A stretch of DNA of 42,291 bases from Candidatus Thioglobus sp. GTDB lineage: Bacteria > Pseudomonadota > Gammaproteobacteria > PS1 > Pseudothioglobaceae. This document shows, piece after piece, positions 38,826-42,291 of this stretch. The notes under the pieces are model-generated. The model searched no databases, was not told the DNA's origin, and was given only the letters and a program-made list of their open reading frames with translations. The DNA is taken from positions 1 to 42,291 of the forward strand of contig JAPYSK010000008.1 of the NCBI GenBank assembly GCA_029936515.1, given 5' to 3'. Both the position numbers and the translations under genes were made by a program. The first letter of the stretch is position 1. Every line of letters starts with the position of its first letter.

Positions 38826-39056
38826 TTATCTCTGTGTATGCATCTTTATTGCTGCTTCAATAATCGCTCTTGTTTTGTCATCAATTTCATTTGAAGGATC
38901 TGAATTTAGGGGAGGAACATTAATTGTAGGTTGAATTTTATCAACAATTAATGACATCAAATTGGTTACAACAACCATAAGTGCGAGGAATAAAAAAACA
39001 AAGCCCATTCCAAATATGGTCAAAGTTATCGAATCACCTAAAAGATTGTTATCCAT
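38826..39056 (-). CDS. oadG: Oxaloacetate decarboxylase gamma subunit
   Basis: The 76-residue protein has one membrane helix (LTIFGMGFVFLFLALMVVVT) and a polar tail ending KTRAIIEAAIKMHTQR, the usual OadG layout. It links the alpha and beta subunits. The short C-terminal I-x-A-A-I segment matches the region that contacts OadA. It is the first gene of oadG-oadA-oadB (gaps 3 and 2 nt), downstream of infA and tRNA-Leu on the same strand. Confidence 0.93.
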   Translation of the reverse strand: MDNNLLGDSITLTIFGMGFVFLFLALMVVVTNLMSLIVDKIQPTINVPPLNSDPSNEIDDKTRAIIEAAIKMHTQR

Positions 39057-39079
39057 TTTATAATATTCCTAAAAAAATT

Positions 39080-39166
39080 TGGTACCAGTGGACGGGCTCG
39101 AACCGTCACTCCCGTGAAGGAACCGGATTTTGAATCCGGCGTGTCTACCAATTCCACCACACTGGC
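39080..39166 (-). tRNA. tRNA-Leu (anticodon CAA)
   Basis: Class II cloverleaf on the minus strand: acceptor GCCAGTG pairs with CACTGGT (the first pair is G-U), the anticodon arm is CCGGA / TCCGG with loop TTCAAAA (anticodon CAA at 39132-39130), a long variable arm, T-loop TTCGAGC, discriminator A and encoded CCA. It reads UUG codons. It lies 11 nt after infA and 23 nt before oadG, likely in the same transcript. Confidence 0.97.
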
Positions 39167-39177
39167 ATATCTCAGGT

Positions 39178-39396
39178 TTATTTATGTCTGAAAGTAATTC
39201 TGCCTTTAGTTAGGTCATAAGGAGTCATTTCAACTGTTACCTTGTCGCCAGGTAATATGCGAATATAGTGCTTGCGAATTTTCCCAGAAATATGTGCGAG
39301 TACGCTATGACCATTTTCCAGCTCAACTTTAAAGGTTGTATTAGGTAATTTTTCTTTCACTACGCCCTCTAATTCTATGTAATCACTTTTCGACAT
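39178..39396 (-). CDS. infA: Translation initiation factor IF-1
   Basis: The 72-residue OB-fold protein is the size of E. coli IF-1 and matches it: [38 protein letters not shown], and [16 protein letters not shown]. It binds the ribosomal A site during initiation. In E. coli infA also lies close to tRNA genes. A 368-nt non-coding gap precedes it. Confidence 0.98.
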   Translation of the reverse strand: MSKSDYIELEGVVKEKLPNTTFKVELENGHSVLAHISGKIRKHYIRILPGDKVTVEMTPYDLTKGRITFRHK

Positions 39397-39764
39397 ATTT
39401 AATAATTTAGTATTAATTTCAAAAATTAAGTGAAATTATACATAATTACTTATTTAACAGTTTCATTGTAATAATATTTAAAAAAATGCTCATAAAAAAA
39501 TTCAAACACAATTGAAGTACATTAATTACCTTAATGTGATTTTCTCCAAAAAAATAAATATTTTTTTAGAAAAAAAGAATATATAGAAAATAATTTTAAA
39601 GATCTAGGATTTATTTAATTACTTATTGTGTGAAGACCTCACTCACGACCTACTTCAGTCCTAGTTGGATCTAAGTAGCAAGTTTCATAAAAGGATCATT
39701 AGCTACTTAAAAAGGATTGGTATGAAATGAGCCTATTGAAAGTCGAAATCCTCTCCCTCACACA
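39397..39764. other. 368-nt intergenic region between infA and serA
   Basis: The half next to infA (39397-39610) is very AT-rich with poly-A/T runs and no ORF. It probably holds the infA promoter, but I cannot choose one. The half next to serA (39625-39764) has higher GC and contains the structured element listed separately. No clear intrinsic terminator of serA is seen. Confidence 0.6.
39627..39764. ncRNA. Candidate long-range structured RNA next to the serA stop
   Basis: A 7-bp closing stem (TGTGTGA 39627-39633 with TCACACA 39758-39764) encloses a symmetric internal loop, a CGAC/GTCG stem (39646-39649, 39742-39745), a TTCA/TGAA stem (39654-39657, 39737-39740), a large open bubble, and an 8-bp apical hairpin TAAGTAGC/GCTACTTA (39672-39679, 39702-39709). 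All pairs are Watson-Crick, so the strand cannot be decided. The rod-bubble-hairpin form recalls 6S RNA, and the minus-strand bubble contains ATTTCATACC, which I recall from E. coli 6S. It could equally be the serA 3' UTR. Confidence 0.3.
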
Positions 39765-40943
39765 TCAAACTTCTATTGCAGGTTGATTGAGCACTCTTAA
39801 GGTCAAAATACCATCAATTTGCTTTAAATTATCAATCGCCATATCAGAAATTTCAGACTCCAAGTCAATTAAGGTATAGGCAACTTCATCCCTTGACTTG
39901 TTAAGCATATCAACAATATTGACTCCTACTTCAGCTATAGCATTTGTAATCTGACCAACCATATTGGGAATATTCTTGTGAGTAATTGCTAAGCGCTTCT
40001 CCCCTGCCCTAGGCATCTTTGCTTCTGGAAAATTTACCGAGTTAACAATATTGCCATTTTCAAGATAGTCTTTAATTTGCTTTGCCACCATGATTACGCA
40101 ATTAACTTCTGCTTCTGCTGTCGATGCGCCAAGGTGTGGCAATGCAATCACTCTGTCATTGTTTTTCTTATCGTTAATCGGAAAGTCGGTTACGTAATAC
40201 TTTATCTTGCCAGAATCGAGCGCTTCTATTAGAGCATCTTCATCGACAATTCCATCTCGAGATAAATTAATTACTACAGCGCCTTTAGGTAACAGAGCTA
40301 TACGCTTTGCATTTAACAAATTTTTTGTGCCTTCAACTAATGGCACATGAAACGATACAAAATCACTTTTCGAAAACAGTTCTTCGATATTTAAAGCTTC
40401 CTGAACATCTGCAGTTATCTTCCAAGCATTCTTTTTTGTGATTGATGGATCAAAGCCGATAACATTCATGCCCAATGCATGCGCTGCATTGGCAATTTCA
40501 ACGCCAATTGCGCCAAGTCCTACAATTCCCAAAGTTTTGCCTGGCAACTCTGTACCAGAATAATTTTTCTTACCATCTTCCACAGTTGTCTTAAGATTAT
40601 CAAGAGGTAGACTGTTCACATAATTCCATGCCTGGCAAATATTACGACTTGCAAGTAGCATCGATGAAATTACTAATTCTTTGACTGCATTTGCGTTAGC
40701 TCCTGGTGTATTAAATACGACAACACCATGATTACTCATTTTCTGCAAAGGAATATTATTCACCCCAACGCCAGCACGACCAACAGCTTTCAAGTTTTCG
40801 TCAATTTCCATTTCGTGCATCGCTGCGCTACGAACTAGAATGACATCAGGATTTATTAGCTCAGAGGAAACTTTGTATTTGTCTTTAGAGAATTTATCTA
40901 AACCTATCGGTGAAATGTTATTTATTGTTTGTACTTTTATCAT
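39765..40943 (-). CDS. serA: D-3-phosphoglycerate dehydrogenase
   Basis: The 392-residue enzyme oxidises 3-phosphoglycerate, the first step of serine synthesis. It has the NAD motif GIVGLGAIGVEIA, the catalytic Arg in INLSRDGIVDEDAL, the catalytic His in ALPHLGASTAEAE, and a C-terminal ACT domain (from about 320, THKNIPNMVGQITNAI) that normally binds serine as feedback inhibitor. It lacks the extra domain of the long SerA form. It diverges from serB across a 499-nt region rich in structure. Confidence 0.95.
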   Translation of the reverse strand: MIKVQTINNISPIGLDKFSKDKYKVSSELINPDVILVRSAAMHEMEIDENLKAVGRAGVGVNNIPLQKMSNHGVVVFNTPGANANAVKELVISSMLLASRNICQAWNYVNSLPLDNLKTTVEDGKKNYSGTELPGKTLGIVGLGAIGVEIANAAHALGMNVIGFDPSITKKNAWKITADVQEALNIEELFSKSDFVSFHVPLVEGTKNLLNAKRIALLPKGAVVINLSRDGIVDEDALIEALDSGKIKYYVTDFPINDKKNNDRVIALPHLGASTAEAEVNCVIMVAKQIKDYLENGNIVNSVNFPEAKMPRAGEKRLAITHKNIPNMVGQITNAIAEVGVNIVDMLNKSRDEVAYTLIDLESEISDMAIDNLKQIDGILTLRVLNQPAIEV

Positions 40944-40977
40944 TTAATCTCTACTAAGTTAAATTAAAGCCTTTGCT

Positions 40978-41026
40978 GGCGACAACAAAAGGAGATAAGT
41001 CGACGCCAACTAAGCCATTAGTCTCC
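40978..41026 (-). promoter_or_regulatory. Predicted H-type pseudoknot or switch in the serA leader
   Basis: On the minus strand, a = GGAGACTAA (41026-41018), b = GGCGTCGAC (41007-40999), a' = TTATCTCC (40998-40991), b' = GTTGTCGCC (40986-40978). a pairs with a' (8 bp, one bulged C) and b with b' (8 of 9, including one G-U that would be C-A on the other strand, which favours the serA sense). The order a-b-a'-b' is that of an H-type pseudoknot or of two mutually exclusive hairpins. It ends 34 nt before the serA ATG. No known riboswitch class is recognised. Confidence 0.45.
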
Positions 41027-41104
41027 TGCCACACTGAATTAGAATGGAAAGTGATAGGAAGGTCTCAAATGAAGGTTTAGCTCCTCCAAATATATTCTTT
41101 TAAT

Positions 41105-41120
41105 TGTCACTACTATGACA
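41105..41120. promoter_or_regulatory. Inverted repeat TGTCA-N6-TGACA
   Basis: A perfect 5+5 inverted repeat with a 6-nt spacer, midway between serA and serB and just downstream of a possible serA -10 (TATAAA on the minus strand, about 41136). It has the size and symmetry of a dimeric repressor operator. The regulator is unknown. Confidence 0.3.
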
Positions 41121-41210
41121 CAAAACCCGACATTTTATAGTAAAAGTGAATTAAATTCAATCACTCTTGAATTTATTTATTAAATCTACAAACCACCTTC
41201 TAATAATAGG

Positions 41211-41308
41211 TATACTGATACCCACTTGATAACCAATGACGGTTGTCAATAGAAAACATTGATGTTTAGCTGAGCCCAATATGTTTGCGCACAGCTAAAC
41301 TTTTTTTT
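41211..41308 (+). ncRNA. Candidate small RNA or attenuated leader with intrinsic terminator
   Basis: A TATACT -10 at 41211-41216 would start RNA near 41223. The RNA would fold into TTGATAACC/GGTTGTCAA (41226-41234, 41241-41249, one G-U) and a second stem GTTTAGCTG/CAGCTAAAC (41264-41272, 41292-41300) followed by eight T. Total is about 85 nt, typical for an Hfq-type sRNA. It could instead be an attenuated serB leader. The -35 is weak. Confidence 0.4.
41264..41308 (+). terminator. Intrinsic terminator 1 upstream of serB
   Basis: A perfect 9-bp stem (arms 41264-41272 and 41292-41300, loop 19 nt) runs directly into TTTTTTTT. It acts only on the plus strand. No protein gene precedes it in that direction. 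Confidence 0.75.
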
Positions 41309-41339
41309 GTCAGTTTGATGATGAGCTGAACTGGTATAG

Positions 41340-41387
41340 ATGCCTTTTACCCCTTAAGTTTTAAAAGGGATAGGAGGTATTTTTTTT
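41340..41387 (+). terminator. Intrinsic terminator 2 upstream of serB
   Basis: A long imperfect stem: the 5' arm 41340-41355 (ATGCCTTTTACCCCTT) pairs with the 3' arm 41365-41380 (AAGGGATAGGAGGTAT) with one C/A mismatch and three G-U pairs, loop 9 nt, then T to 41387. It lies 31 nt before the small ORF ahead of serB. Two such terminators in tandem suggest either strict end of an upstream RNA or control of readthrough into serB. Confidence 0.75.
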
Positions 41388-41410
41388 GTCTTCGTTTAAG
41401 GAACTTTAAC

Positions 41411-41446
41411 ATGAATATCGTGACAATAGTTACCCAAGCCAAATGA
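41411..41446 (+). CDS. 11-codon leader ORF overlapping the serB start
   Basis: ATG 41411 to TGA 41446 encodes MNIVTIVTQAK. AAGGAA lies at 41398-41403, a good Shine-Dalgarno spacing, while serB itself has none. The stop overlaps the serB ATG (ATGA), so ribosomes ending here could restart on serB. The peptide has no serine codons, so it is not a classical serine attenuator. It is too short to prove as a real peptide. Confidence 0.45.
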   Translation: MNIVTIVTQAK

Positions 41447-42291
41447 ACACATTCATTTTGCATAGCAAAGACTTAACTCTGGCCCAAAGACTTGCAAATG
41501 AATTGCAAGGGGAACTAGAAGAACGAAAAAAACATTTTCGTATTCATACAAATCTATCTGCAGACCTAGAACAATTAAGAGAGCTTTACGAAGTCGACAT
41601 TAACCTTCTTAGTAAAACATTTGATTACTCCCAAGTCGCTCTCTTGGTTAGTGATATGGACTCAACACTAATTACAAATGAAACCATTAATGACATTGCA
41701 AGTCCTGATATAGCAAGCAAAGTGTCTTCAATTACTGAGCAAGCTATGGATGGAAATTTAGATTTTACATCCTCATTTAAATCCAAAATTTCCTTGCTTA
41801 AAGGGACAAAAAGTGAAACCCTAGAACAAGTCTATAACGAACAATTGAATTTGAGCAAGGGTGCTCAAGAGCTAATTAATTTTTTTAAATTAATTGATGT
41901 GAAAATGGCTGTAATTTCAGGTGGATTGTCTTATTTTGCCGAACGCCTGAAGGATCAATTAGGATTTGATACTTATCGAGCTAGCAACATAGAGATTGTA
42001 GACAACTGTTTAACAGGAAATATCATTGGCAAGGTTATAGATGCTGATGCAAAGGCTCAATACATTCACGAACTTTGCGATCAATATGGCTTTGAAAAAA
42101 ACCAAGTCGTAGCTGTAGGTGATGGTGCTAATGATTTAGAAATGATGAAAATTGCTGGTCTCTCAGTTGCATATCATGCTAAACCTTTGTTGCAGAAAAA
42201 TTGTGATGTTGTTATTAAGTATGGTGGTTTGGATACAATTATTGATTTTTTTGAAATAATAGAAAATAATTCTAATAATTTAGTATTAATT
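41443..42291 (+). CDS. serB: Phosphoserine phosphatase (partial)
   Basis: 283 codons are open from ATG 41443 to the window edge without a stop, so the C-terminus is missing. This HAD-superfamily enzyme makes serine from O-phosphoserine, the last step of the pathway begun by SerA. The catalytic Asp71 and Asp73 are in LVSDMDSTLI; later motifs are the Ser in AVISGGLSYFAERL, a conserved Lys in DADAKAQYI, and the magnesium site VGDGANDLEMM. The N-terminal 60 or so residues form a short regulatory-type domain. Translation probably depends on the leader ORF that overlaps its start. A frameshift was considered for that overlap; I favour coupling. Confidence 0.94.
   Translation, partial: MNTFILHSKDLTLAQRLANELQGELEERKKHFRIHTNLSADLEQLRELYEVDINLLSKTFDYSQVALLVSDMDSTLITNETINDIASPDIASKVSSITEQAMDGNLDFTSSFKSKISLLKGTKSETLEQVYNEQLNLSKGAQELINFFKLIDVKMAVISGGLSYFAERLKDQLGFDTYRASNIEIVDNCLTGNIIGKVIDADAKAQYIHELCDQYGFEKNQVVAVGDGANDLEMMKIAGLSVAYHAKPLLQKNCDVVIKYGGLDTIIDFFEIIENNSNNLVLI

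Larger units (their letters stand above)
40944..41442. other. 499-nt serA/serB divergent control region
   Basis: No long ORF. From left to right it holds the serA leader with a predicted pseudoknot (40978-41026), a direct repeat ACCTTC on the minus strand (about 41060-41085), an inverted repeat (41105-41120), a possible small RNA (from about 41223) with two tandem plus-strand terminators (41264-41308 and 41340-41387), and an 11-codon ORF whose stop overlaps the serB start. The parts are listed separately. Confidence 0.7.

Noticed and set aside
39627-39764. Possible glutamine (glnA-type) riboswitch, from GACTGAAGTAGG on the minus strand
   Set aside because: Only a short partial similarity to the remembered consensus; the other conserved parts (GTTCATCC and CCGAAGGAACG) are missing.
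41044-41103. 19-codon plus-strand ORF in the serA/serB gap
   Set aside because: No Shine-Dalgarno and no coupling to another gene; likely chance.
41411-41500. Frameshift at the serB start joining the small ORF to serB
   Set aside because: serB has a full N-terminal domain from its own ATG, and the ATGA overlap is a normal coupling arrangement.

Overview
The window is a dense, AT-rich stretch of bacterial chromosome with short intergenic gaps, many 1-14 nt gene overlaps, no mobile elements, no CRISPR array and no rRNA. It carries the Gram-negative envelope genes kdsA, kdsB, lpxK and a Lol lipoprotein exporter, a Na+-pumping oxaloacetate decarboxylase, and two ABC uptake systems for small organic solutes. 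Gene content and the lpxK-Trm112-kdsB order point to a gammaproteobacterium. The AT-richness, compactness and solute importers fit a streamlined marine lineage such as the SUP05/Thioglobus group. That placement is inference; no phylogeny was run.

Layout. 1-2992 (minus): a glycine-betaine-type ABC importer, with the solute-binding protein followed by a permease that carries about 480 extra N-terminal residues and runs off the left edge. 3188-10980 (minus): gyrA, then queD-folE2-DAHP synthase, parC and a HIT protein. 11074-14564: a RutE-like nitroreductase (plus), then a minus-strand group of an EamA transporter, a methyltransferase, RarD and a DUF4282 membrane protein. 14718-21907 (minus): kdsA-dapB-yciI followed by a complete Liv-type importer in the order livG-F-H-M-K. 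21985-23353 (plus): trpC, an OsmC protein and tRNA-Ser(GCU). 23409-24953 (minus): a class IV aminotransferase and upp. 25090-30369 (plus): an oxidoreductase, thiG, bioF-bioH and purE-purK. 30377-33844 (minus): lpxK, a 56-residue Trm112 gene, kdsB, folD, a glutaredoxin-like gene and a small HExxH protein. 33898-35803 (plus): a two-gene Lol exporter. 35887-39396 (minus): infA, tRNA-Leu(CAA) and oadG-oadA-oadB. 39765-42291: serA (minus) and serB (plus, cut by the right edge), diverging from a long structured intergenic region.

The genes are mainly biosynthetic and housekeeping: aromatic amino acids, lysine/peptidoglycan, serine, biotin, thiamine, purine, deazaguanine/folate-like pterins, Kdo-lipid A, DNA topology and translation initiation. 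The least ordinary features are the N-terminal extension of the betaine permease, which contains a tandem repeat, and the serA/serB control region. That region has a predicted pseudoknot or switch in the serA leader, a short hairpin RNA candidate with two tandem intrinsic terminators, and an 11-codon leader ORF whose stop overlaps the serB start. A further long-range stem sits just after serA.
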